DNA of 64,000 nucleotides from positions 2,711,501 to 2,775,500 of the forward strand of contig NZ_CP040710.1 in assembly GCF_005943945.1 (NCBI RefSeq). The letters are read 5' to 3'. This stretch comes from Aggregatimonas sangjinii (GTDB lineage: Bacteria; Bacteroidota; Bacteroidia; Flavobacteriales; Flavobacteriaceae). The notes beneath the pieces are model-generated. The model saw only the letters and a program-made list of their open reading frames with translations. It did not search any database and was not told where the DNA came from. A program made the position numbers and the translations under genes. Shown here one piece after another: positions 33,927-41,261 of this stretch (positions within the stretch are counted from its first letter, which is position 1; each line of letters starts with the position of its first letter).

Positions 33927-34506
33927 AGAGAGTATTTTAAACTTGAGAAAATAACCGTTGCTATGTGGTGTTTTCGAAAAAAGGATTTCCCGTAGGTCAT
34001 TAAGATATCAGGTTAAATCTTTTTTGAAGTCGAGTCCCGCATCCTTCCATTTTCATCTAACTCAACGATAATTGAAACCCTGATATTTTTGATACTATCA
34101 CTAAAATCGTAACCACGGGGCGATATCCATCAATTAATGGTAAAGGTGATTTGGAATCGGCACCATTACCGATGAATACGATACTAGAACGCACTTTGAT
34201 ATCTTCGTGTTCTGGCTACCGCCTAGTAAAGGTGAGCAAAGATACCCAAAGTATCTTTTTGTAACGTTTCGTTTTCATCGAATTCAAAGAGTCCCGAAAT
34301 CAAACCCCAATGAATAGCATGATTGCAATTGCCCGACTTGTACTCTTTAGGTTTTAAGCGCTAACTCAAAATGTCTGGAACAATTTCTAGAAATATCCTC
34401 GGGACAGCTGAAAACAAAAATAAGTCCATTTGCAAAAAAACTTTACCAGGAACTCTTCAAGATATACAATAAAAAAGCACAGCCTTTAAAATCGGGATGC
34501 CAACAC
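33927..34506. other. 580-bp gap with a coding relic
   Basis: Lies between the dehydrogenase stop (34507) and the metallopeptidase start (33926). Apart from the relic at 34223-34360 it shows only AT-rich sequence with no open frame of interest. Confidence 0.4.
34223..34360 (-). pseudogene. Fragment of an unidentified coding sequence
   Basis: A minus-strand frame of about 44 codons, bounded by stops on both sides and with no start, reads like real protein (YKSGNCNHAIHWGLISGLF, then an acidic run and LGIFAHLY). It sits 3' of the DlgD-like dehydrogenase on the same strand and is probably what is left of a downstream gene in that operon. I do not recognise the family. Confidence 0.3.
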
Positions 34507-35514
34507 TTAGGAAACCCTTTCCAAAAGGGCATCCCAAACTTCATCGTGAATAGGAATACCTTCTTTCATGTGTTTCTCCCTTCTTTTTACCGTTCGGCTT
34601 CCAGGATAGTCGACCGAGCCACCTTCCTTTGCGGGTGCCACATTCATCACATGACGTATGATTTCATCGACCAATGCCTTATGCCTACCCTCACCGTTCA
34701 TTTGCTTGGCGTCAAAACAAATGAATACTTGAGACAATCCGTACTCCACCTCCATTTCACCTATTTTGGCGGTCGACCTCCCTGAAGAAAGTAAGGTCAC
34801 CAATAAATCGACCAAAATGGAAAGCCCCGATCCTTTCCAATAGCCCGTTGGCAGTAATCGTTGGGAATCCAATATTGCTTTCGGGTCGTTCGTCAATTCT
34901 CCCTCGGCATTGTACCCTCCGGGAAAGGGAAGCGCCTCCCCGTTGAGGACCAACCGCTCCATTTTTCCATAAGAGAATTGCGATAATGCCATATCGAGAA
35001 CGATGTGTCCTTCTGCTCTGGGAACCGATACGATAACGGGGTTGTTGCCCGTGTTGGCCTCTTTTGCGCCCCATGAGGGCATATTGGGGCATGTATTGGT
35101 AAAACATAGGGCTATACATCCGGCTTCCGCAGCTTGCCAACCGTATGTGCCGCCACGCATCCAATGACTTCCATTTTGAAGCGCCACGCATCCCATACCC
35201 GATTCTTTGGCCAACGCTATCGCCCGTTTGGTACAAAAGTCGGCGATTAATGGACCGGGGCCCAATTTGCCATTCCAGCGTTCAAAGCTACCCAAGGCCA
35301 ATTCCCTTTCCGGTTTCACACCTAGTTGTACATAACCATCCGTTATGGTGCTCAAAAATGCTTCAAATCGGTTTACGCCATGGGAATGATAGCCGTCTAC
35401 GGTAGAATCGGCAAATATCTTGGCGCACAACGCGGCTTCCGATTCGGAAAATCCAGTATCTGAAAGCAGTTGTTTCAATACTTCCAGTAATCTTTCATGA
35501 GTAACTATTGCCAT
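34507..35514 (-). CDS. dlgD: 3-dehydro-L-gulonate 2-dehydrogenase (YiaK/DlgD-like, Ldh family)
   Basis: A 335-residue cytoplasmic NAD(P)H oxidoreductase of the malate/L-lactate/sulfolactate dehydrogenase fold. It tracks E. coli YiaK closely along its length: SHGVNRFEAFL, NGSHWMRGGTYGWQAAEAG, FTNTCPNMPSWGAKE, TGNNPVIVSVPR, FSYGKMERL, and LPTGYWKGSGLSILVDL. YiaK reduces 2,3-diketo-L-gulonate to 3-keto-L-gulonate in L-ascorbate/lyxose-related metabolism. The exact substrate here could be another 2-keto sugar acid, since no partner genes remain. The nearby truncated uxaA and the relic downstream suggest a sugar-acid locus that has been eroded. Confidence 0.85.
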   Translation of the reverse strand: MAIVTHERLLEVLKQLLSDTGFSESEAALCAKIFADSTVDGYHSHGVNRFEAFLSTITDGYVQLGVKPERELALGSFERWNGKLGPGPLIADFCTKRAIALAKESGMGCVALQNGSHWMRGGTYGWQAAEAGCIALCFTNTCPNMPSWGAKEANTGNNPVIVSVPRAEGHIVLDMALSQFSYGKMERLVLNGEALPFPGGYNAEGELTNDPKAILDSQRLLPTGYWKGSGLSILVDLLVTLLSSGRSTAKIGEMEVEYGLSQVFICFDAKQMNGEGRHKALVDEIIRHVMNVAPAKEGGSVDYPGSRTVKRREKHMKEGIPIHDEVWDALLERVS

Positions 35515-36194
35515 ATGTTATTTAGGTATTTCTAGTAATGTATCGAACAAATCAAGACTTTTAAATAGGTTTTCGGGCTCTGCCTAACTGTTGATCATTT
35601 TGCCAAAGCCCGCGATATCCAATCACCATGCATCGAATTAATAATCATTTAAGTAAAGAATCATACCTGCCTTGGGTACGCCTCGGTCTGGAATGTCATA
35701 ATGCCCATAAATTTATGTGAACGGTGCATATCATCTGCTGACAATATATTTCAATTTTTCTTTTAATCAATTGAAACCTCGACCTTTCATGGCGAAAGTC
35801 AGCTATAATAGCACAAGCTTGCCTACTCTCCATCGCAAGGTGAAACAGTGCTCCTTTCTACCAATCACGCCGATTCGATTACCCCCTCTTAAAACCATTA
35901 TACCGTCTATGGTAAGGGCTTCATCATTCTTTTTGCCTAGGCATTACTTGTTTAATCGTCGTTCTAAAGATAAACTATCTGAATATTGTTCGATTGACAC
36001 GAATAACCATTTAATAGAAGACCTTAAGACAACACTTTCACCACCTGATTACCCGGCCAAGACTGCGCATTTTTATATTGACCTTATAACTACGAAGTTT
36101 CAGTTTCGTTTTTTTGATGATGTACTCTCATTAAAATTCATCATTTAGTTTTCTGTTAGCATATAGCTTTCTATATTTGCCCACCGATTTAACA
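35515..36194. other. 680-bp intergenic region before tRNA-Leu
   Basis: Between the minus-strand dehydrogenase and the plus-strand tRNA. It contains a 143-codon plus-strand frame (35717-36148) rich in Pro, Phe, Leu and Ser with no initiation signal or protein-like pattern; I read it as chance. It may be relic DNA from insertions at the tRNA. Confidence 0.35.
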
Positions 36195-36278
36195 GCGCAC
36201 GTGGCGGAATTGGTAGACGCGCTACCTTGAGGGGGTAGTGTTCGCAAGAACGTGGAAGTTCGAGTCTTCTCGTGCGCA
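36195..36278 (+). tRNA. tRNA-Leu (anticodon GAG)
   Basis: A complete class II tRNA. The acceptor stem GCGCACG (36195-36201) pairs with CGTGCGC (36271-36277), with discriminator A at 36278. The D-arm includes GGTAGACGC. The anticodon stem CTACC/GGTAG encloses TTGAGGG, giving anticodon GAG. The variable arm is TGTTCGCAAGAACG, and the T-arm has loop TTCGAGT. CCA is not encoded. The 3' half is repeated in degenerate form three times downstream. Confidence 0.95.
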
Positions 36279-36282
36279 CAAT

Positions 36283-36306
36283 AAGACCGTCATCTATGGC
36301 GGTCTT
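36283..36306 (+). terminator. Terminator hairpin after tRNA-Leu
   Basis: AAGACCGTC and GGCGGTCTT pair around a CTAT-type loop, followed by CTTTATT. It lies 5 bases after the tRNA and is repeated almost identically at about 36379-36400 and 36471-36494 within the tandem array. Confidence 0.7.
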
Positions 36307-36560
36307 CTTTATTCTGGAGGTATTGGCAAAAAATGCGGAAGTTCCCCCCGAGACTTCGGGGTTCTCGTGCGCACAATTAGACCGTCATCTATGATGGTCT
36401 TCTTTATTTTTGTGGTATCGACAAAAAATACGGAAGTTCCCCCGAGACTTCGGGTTCTCGTGCGCACAATAAGACCGTCATCTATGGCGGTCTTCTTTAT
36501 TTTTGTGGTATTGACAAAAAATGCGGAAGTTCCCCCGAGATTTCGGGGTTCTCCTGCGCA
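36283..36560 (+). repeat. Three tandem ~94-bp units carrying degenerate tRNA-Leu 3' ends
   Basis: Each unit has the hairpin AAGACCGTCATCTATG.., the block CTTTATTTTTGTGGTAT, then GCGGAAGTTCCCCCGAGA-type sequence, and ends in TTCTCGTGCGCACA, which is the last 14 bases of the tRNA region. End points of the CGTGCGCA motif fall at 36271 (the tRNA), 36366, 36459 and 36553 (last copy degenerate, CCTGCGCA), so spacing is 93-95 bp. The GGAAGTTC..CTTCTCGTGCGC portion matches the T-arm and acceptor of the tRNA, with an insert forming a CCCCGAG/CTTCGGGG hairpin. Units 2 and 3 are more alike than unit 1. Confidence 0.85.
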
Positions 36561-36838
36561 GAGCAAAACCATCTTTTATTGTAGCATCAGTAAAGTACGG
36601 TGTCCTTGAAGTCCTCTCGACGCTCTGGAATTCCTAGGAGTAAAGGGAATTTGTTTACGGTGGATTTTCTTTTATTCGCAAAATCATCCTCAGGACGGCT
36701 AAGAAATTATCCTAAATACAATGGAAATTCATAAGCTTGAAAATGCCATCATCCTGCGAAAAACAGTAGTATTTGCTTGTTCTGTGTTGATTTTCAAAAA
36801 TTAACGTTTCCCTTTTAATTTCGCCTAAGATAAAATCG

Positions 36839-36846
36839 TAAATTTG
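36839..36846 (+). promoter_or_regulatory. Possible -7 element of the carotenoid operon
   Basis: TAAATTTG matches the Bacteroidota TAnnTTTG consensus. A transcript from here would start only a few bases before the ATG at 36856, making the ATG at 36868 (MNNVKKYFS) the better start if this promoter is used. The -33 box is not evident. Confidence 0.25.
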
Positions 36847-36855
36847 TTTAAGCAT

Positions 36856-37770
36856 ATGAATAAAAGCATGAACAATGTAAAGAAGTACTTTAGTATTCGG
36901 GATTTGGAGAACCTCTCGGGCATTAAAGCCCACACGATACGAATATGGGAAAAAAGGTATAATCTTCTTAATCCTGAGCGCACGGAGACCAATATTCGTA
37001 CCTACAGTCTGCAAAGTCTTCAAAAATTGCTCAATATTACAATGCTCTACCACAACGGGTATAAAATCTCAAAGATCGCCCGAATCAATCCATCGGACAT
37101 CCCCTTGGTAGTCAAAGAAATCGTTGCGAAAAGTAGTGTGAAAAACAACGCCATTAATGCCTTTAAACTGGCGATGATCAACTTTGACCAATCTTTGTTC
37201 TTAAGTACTTACAACGGTTTAACCGCGGAAAAGTCGTTCCGGGAAATTTTCCGCGATGTGTTTCTTCCTTTGCTCAATGAACTAGGACTGCTATGGCAGA
37301 CCGATACCATTAGTCCTGCGCACGAACATTTTGTTACGGGACTCATCAAGCAGAAAATACATTCCAATACGGAAAGAATACAGCATCTTGAGCCCACACG
37401 TACCGATAAGATATTCGTGCCATTTTTACCCGAAAATGAAATTCATGAAATCGGTTTGTTATATGTTAACTATGAAATAGTTTTAAGGGGTTACAAGTCA
37501 ATATATCTTGGCCAGACGACGCCTATGGAAAATCTTAAGGATGTTATGAAATATTACGACAATATTCATTTCATCTCCTATTTCACTGTCGTACCCACTA
37601 AAGAACATATTGAAAAATACGTTAACGATTTCAATGAGATGGCGCTTGAAAATAACAACACTTCCAAGTTATGGACACTAGGCCGACAAAATCAATATCT
37701 AGATGCTTCAAAACTACCTGCGAGTGTGCGCAGCTTCAATTCAATCGAACAAATCGTTGAGCAGTTATAA
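36856..37770 (+). CDS. MerR-family regulator with cobalamin-binding domain (CarH/LitR-like)
   Basis: A 304-residue regulator heading the carotenoid operon. The MerR helix-turn-helix (about 10-75) shows YFSIRDLENLSGIKAHTIRIWEKRYN. A helical-bundle B12 module follows with W in ELGLLWQTD and EHFVTGLI. The Rossmann-like half carries the cobalamin-binding His in EIHEIGLLY and the GYKSIYLGQTTPMENL segment. This is the layout of CarH, a light-sensing repressor of carotenoid genes using adenosylcobalamin. In Thermus CarH a His follows the conserved Trp and becomes a ligand after photolysis; here it is Gln (WQ). The start at 36856 is preferred to a TTG at 36844. The gene ends 29 bp before crtI. Confidence 0.88.
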   Translation: MNKSMNNVKKYFSIRDLENLSGIKAHTIRIWEKRYNLLNPERTETNIRTYSLQSLQKLLNITMLYHNGYKISKIARINPSDIPLVVKEIVAKSSVKNNAINAFKLAMINFDQSLFLSTYNGLTAEKSFREIFRDVFLPLLNELGLLWQTDTISPAHEHFVTGLIKQKIHSNTERIQHLEPTRTDKIFVPFLPENEIHEIGLLYVNYEIVLRGYKSIYLGQTTPMENLKDVMKYYDNIHFISYFTVVPTKEHIEKYVNDFNEMALENNNTSKLWTLGRQNQYLDASKLPASVRSFNSIEQIVEQL

Positions 37771-37799
37771 ATTGCCTCTCACCTACAGCATTCCTAAAA

Positions 37800-39257
37800 A
37801 TGAGTAAAAGCGTTATCGTTATCGGTTCAGGTTTTTCATCGCTGTCAGCTGCTTGCCATTTGGCGAAAGCAGGTTTCAACGTGTCGCTATACGAAAAGAA
37901 CAGTACATTGGGTGGGCGCTGTAGACAATTTAAGAAAGAGGGATTTACCTTCGATATTGGCCCCAGTTGGTACTGGATGCCCGATATCTTCGACAAATTT
38001 TTCGCCGACTTCGATAAAAAAAGATCGGATTATTATGAATTGGACAAACTTGGACCCGCATACAAGATTTTTTTTGCGGACGATGTAATTACTATTGGAG
38101 ATAGCCTGGACAAAATCTGCGTAGAGTTCGAACGTCTTGAAAAAGGAAGCGCAGCGCACCTTAGAAAATTCATCAAGCAGGCTCAGGAAAATTATGATAT
38201 AGCGATAAATAAGATCGTGCTGCGACCTGGTATTTCTCCCCTGGAGTTGGTTACTCCGGAAACCGCCATGAGGGTCGACCAGTTTTTTAAGACCATAAGC
38301 GGTCAAGTACGTAAAAAATTCAAGAACCCGAAGTTGGTTTCGACCTTGGAATTTCCCGTGCTGTTTCTTGGGGCCAAACCCAGCAGCACCCCCTCATTCT
38401 ACAGTTTTATGAATTATGCCGATTTTGGTTTGGGCACGTGGCACCCCAAAGGCGGCATGTATGAAATCGTAAAAGGCATGGTGGCGTTGGCCAAAGAGCT
38501 GGGTGTAACGGTGCATACCGACAGTCCAGTCGAGAAAATACAGGTCGAAAATAAAAAAATTACCGGGGTTTTGGTAAAAGGTAAGTTCGTTCCGGCTGAT
38601 ATCGTCCTGAGCGGCGCAGACTACCACCACTCCGAGACACTTTTAAGCGAAGAGCACCGACAATATTCGGAGGCCTATTGGGATAAGAAAATCTTTGCTC
38701 CGTCCTCCTTGCTCTTTTATATCGGATTCGATAAAAAATTGAAAAACATAGAACACCATAATCTCTTTTTCGATACTGATTTCGAACGGCACGCCGAGGA
38801 AATCTACGATTCGCCAAAGTGGCCGACCAATCCGTTGTTTTATGTTAATTTCCCATCGGTCACCGACGCATCTATGGCCCCAAATGGTTGTGAGACAGGG
38901 TTTTTTCTTATTCCTATTGCAACCGACCTAGAGGATACACCGGAATTGAGAGGTCAATATTTTGATATCATCATTAAAAGATTCGAAGAGCGCACGGGGC
39001 AAGATGTTAAAAATAATATTATATTTAAAGAGTCTTTCTGCGTGAAGGATTTCGTTGAAGACTACAATTCATACAAAGGCAATGCCTATGGTATGGCTAA
39101 CACGCTGCTACAGACTGCGTTCCTACGGCCAAAATTGAAAAGTAAGAAAGTAAAGAACCTGTTCTTTACCGGACAACTAACGGTTCCGGGTCCAGGAGTG
39201 CCGCCCTCCCTTATTTCCGGAAAAATCGTATCTGAATTAATTGCAAAAAATCGGTAA
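37800..39257 (+). CDS. crtI: Phytoene desaturase
   Basis: A 485-residue FAD enzyme that converts phytoene to lycopene in carotenoid synthesis. It begins with the dinucleotide-binding fold VIVIGSGFSSLSAACHLAKAG followed by LYEKNSTLGGRC. It has FDIGPSWYWMPDIFDKFF, WHPKGGMYEIVKGM and the C-terminal bacterial CrtI signature near LFFTGQLTVPGPGVPPSLISGKIV. The length and motifs are standard for flavobacteria. It is second in the operon, 3 bp before crtB. Confidence 0.96.
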   Translation: MSKSVIVIGSGFSSLSAACHLAKAGFNVSLYEKNSTLGGRCRQFKKEGFTFDIGPSWYWMPDIFDKFFADFDKKRSDYYELDKLGPAYKIFFADDVITIGDSLDKICVEFERLEKGSAAHLRKFIKQAQENYDIAINKIVLRPGISPLELVTPETAMRVDQFFKTISGQVRKKFKNPKLVSTLEFPVLFLGAKPSSTPSFYSFMNYADFGLGTWHPKGGMYEIVKGMVALAKELGVTVHTDSPVEKIQVENKKITGVLVKGKFVPADIVLSGADYHHSETLLSEEHRQYSEAYWDKKIFAPSSLLFYIGFDKKLKNIEHHNLFFDTDFERHAEEIYDSPKWPTNPLFYVNFPSVTDASMAPNGCETGFFLIPIATDLEDTPELRGQYFDIIIKRFEERTGQDVKNNIIFKESFCVKDFVEDYNSYKGNAYGMANTLLQTAFLRPKLKSKKVKNLFFTGQLTVPGPGVPPSLISGKIVSELIAKNR

Positions 39258-39260
39258 TTT

Positions 39261-40100
39261 ATGAAAGCCATTTTTGACGACGTCTCGTATCAGTGCAGCA
39301 AGCTCGTAACAGAGTCTTATAGCACTTCTTTCGCCTTGGCCACGAAAATGTTGGGAACCTCGATAAGAGCAGACATTTATAATATTTACGGTTTCGTTCG
39401 CTTTGCGGATGAAATAGTGGATACTTTTCATGATTATGATAAGGAACAGCTGTTCGCCAAGTTTGAAAAAGAGTTGGATGATGCCCTATCCGATAAAATC
39501 AGTCTGAATCCTATTCTGAACTCCTTTCAACATACGTTTCACAGATACGGTATTCCTCGACACCTTGTCGATGCTTTTATGAAAAGTATGAAAATGGACC
39601 TGCACAAGACCGTTTACCATACAGAAGAGGAATACAAGGCCTATATCTATGGATCAGCAGATGTGGTAGGCCTTATGTGCCTGCAGGTATTCGTTGCCGG
39701 CGACCTCCAGCAATATGAGAAGCTAAAGCAATCGGCCATGTCGCTGGGTTCAGCATTTCAAAAGGTAAACTTCTTAAGGGACCTAAAGGCAGACTACGAA
39801 GGATTGAACCGCACCTATTTTCCAAATACCAATTTGATGGAACTCGACGAGCATTCCAAGAAAAAAATCGTCGATGAAATTAAGGCAGACTTTGAATCGG
39901 GCTACCGGGGTATAGAACAGTTACCGGCAACAGCCAAATTTGGCGTTTATACCGCATATAAGTACTATAATAAACTGCTGCAAAAATTACAGAACACACC
40001 GCCGTTGGAAATAAAAAATGCCCGTATACGGGTACCCAATTATCAAAAATTCGGACTACTGGCGAAGTCCTATGTTAACTATAAATTGAATTTGGTCTAG
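39261..40100 (+). CDS. crtB: Phytoene synthase
   Basis: A 279-residue squalene/phytoene synthase that joins two geranylgeranyl diphosphate molecules. Aspartate-rich motifs are present: YGFVRFADEIVDTFHDYD (DEIVD, near residue 50) and FLRDLKADYEG (RDLKADYEG, near 170), together with YSTSFALATKML at the N-terminus. It begins 3 bp after crtI and is followed with no gap by crtZ, so it is translated within the operon. Confidence 0.96.
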   Translation: MKAIFDDVSYQCSKLVTESYSTSFALATKMLGTSIRADIYNIYGFVRFADEIVDTFHDYDKEQLFAKFEKELDDALSDKISLNPILNSFQHTFHRYGIPRHLVDAFMKSMKMDLHKTVYHTEEEYKAYIYGSADVVGLMCLQVFVAGDLQQYEKLKQSAMSLGSAFQKVNFLRDLKADYEGLNRTYFPNTNLMELDEHSKKKIVDEIKADFESGYRGIEQLPATAKFGVYTAYKYYNKLLQKLQNTPPLEIKNARIRVPNYQKFGLLAKSYVNYKLNLV

Positions 40101-40547
40101 ATGAAAGTAGTTATTTGGATAGCATTATTTTTTGGAACCTTTTCCCTTATGGAATTCATGGCTTGGTTCACGCATAAATACATCATGCACGGTTTTTTAT
40201 GGAGTCTGCACAAAGACCACCATCATAAAGATCATGACTCCTGGTTTGAACGGAATGACGCCTTTTTTATCTTCTACGCCGTGGTAAGCATGTTGCTTTT
40301 CTATGCTGGTGCTGATGGCTGGTGGTACGGTTGGTCGCTCGGCTTTGGGATTTTAGCTTATGGCGTCGCCTATTTTTTGGTACATGACATCTTTATTCAC
40401 CAACGATTCAAATTATTCCGAAATGCCAATCATTGGTATGCCAGAGGTGTGCGTAGGGCTCATAAAATTCACCATAAACATTTAGGAAAAAGTGATGGGG
40501 AATGTTATGGGATGCTCTTTGTACCCTTTAAGTACTTTAAAAAGTAA
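40101..40547 (+). CDS. crtZ: Beta-carotene hydroxylase
   Basis: A 148-residue membrane di-iron hydroxylase converting beta-carotene to zeaxanthin. The His clusters of the fatty acid hydroxylase superfamily are all visible: HKYIMHG, HKDHHHKDH, VHDIFIHQRF and HWYARGVRRAHKIHHKH. Membrane helices lie around residues 2-22 and 53-95. It follows crtB directly. No lycopene cyclase gene is in the cluster, so that step must be encoded elsewhere. Confidence 0.95.
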   Translation: MKVVIWIALFFGTFSLMEFMAWFTHKYIMHGFLWSLHKDHHHKDHDSWFERNDAFFIFYAVVSMLLFYAGADGWWYGWSLGFGILAYGVAYFLVHDIFIHQRFKLFRNANHWYARGVRRAHKIHHKHLGKSDGECYGMLFVPFKYFKK

Positions 40548-40549
40548 TG

Positions 40550-41107
40550 TTATTTTTCCGCAAGTATCTCGTCTATAACATCGGTCACTTTTCCATTCGT
40601 CCAATCGGAAATATCTGTTTGATGAATGCGGATGTATCCATTTTTATCTAGTAGGTAGCAACCCGGGGGTGGTAGTAAAGGAAGCGGGGCAGGTTCGCCT
40701 ATAATCTGATACGTAATTGGGAGATTGTATTTGTTTTTATTTAAAAATTCTTCCGCGGGCTCCCTTTCCTCATCGGTTATAAGATAAAAATCCACTCGGT
40801 CACCATACTGTTCATACAATGTCTCGATTTCTTTGAACTGGGCTCTGGAAGGAAGGTGCCAAGACGCCCAAAAGTTTATAAAAACCACGTTACCCTTCGA
40901 TTTGTTAAAATTGAAAAAATCCCATTTCCCATCTTTCAACTTCCAATTGTAGCTGTCGATTTTACCACAATTCTCTAATTCGATTATCGCTGGTGAAGCG
41001 GCAAAAATCCGATTTAAACGTACTTTAAAAAAATCGCCCAAAGGCGTCAAGAAACAAGCCAGTACAAAGGCAATGATAAGGAGAGTGAAGAAAGAGCTTT
41101 TTTTCAT
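40550..41107 (-). CDS. TlpA/thioredoxin-fold protein without the catalytic cysteine pair
   Basis: A 185-residue membrane-anchored protein (N-terminal helix about 6-24). The thioredoxin-like core has VVFINFWASWHLPSRAQFKEIETLY where TlpA proteins have FWASWCxPCR; both Cys are replaced (His and Ser), so no disulfide chemistry at this site is expected. Other family features remain, including a GEP segment near the cis-proline region and GCYLLDKNGYIR. Remaining cysteines are isolated. It converges with crtZ, 2 bp apart. It may be a binding or structural relative of redoxins. Confidence 0.82.
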   Translation of the reverse strand: MKKSSFFTLLIIAFVLACFLTPLGDFFKVRLNRIFAASPAIIELENCGKIDSYNWKLKDGKWDFFNFNKSKGNVVFINFWASWHLPSRAQFKEIETLYEQYGDRVDFYLITDEEREPAEEFLNKNKYNLPITYQIIGEPAPLPLLPPPGCYLLDKNGYIRIHQTDISDWTNGKVTDVIDEILAEK

Positions 41108-41141
41108 TAACCGAATTTAGAATTACGTTTCTGCCAAAACT

Positions 41142-41175
41142 AAAAAACTCCCGAAGACTTTCGAGAGTTTTTCTT
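41142..41175 (-). terminator. Rho-independent terminator downstream of aconitase
   Basis: The inverted repeat AAAACTCCCGAAGACTTTCGAGAGTTTT forms a stem with flanking A- and T-runs. On the minus strand it follows the aconitase stop by about 85 bp and ends in a T tract. It also separates aconitase from the thioredoxin-fold gene. Confidence 0.75.
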
Positions 41176-41261
41176 CATTTATAATAGAAAAGCCATACAC
41201 CGGACTGGATTATCATGCTATTCTTCGCCAAAAATCATGGGCGATTGATAAGACATCCTTT

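Noticed and set aside
35717-36148. 143-codon plus-strand ORF before the tRNA
   Set aside because: Phe/Leu/Pro/Ser-rich with no initiation signal, domain or membrane logic; reads like chance in AT-rich DNA.
36283-36560. Possible CRISPR array
   Set aside because: Units are adjacent and nearly whole copies (~94 bp) without unique spacers, and no cas genes are near.
36238-36609. Long open frames on both strands over the tRNA-Leu repeats
   Set aside because: They repeat the same peptide per unit because the DNA is a tandem repeat with a length close to a multiple of three; there is no start signal or protein-like composition.
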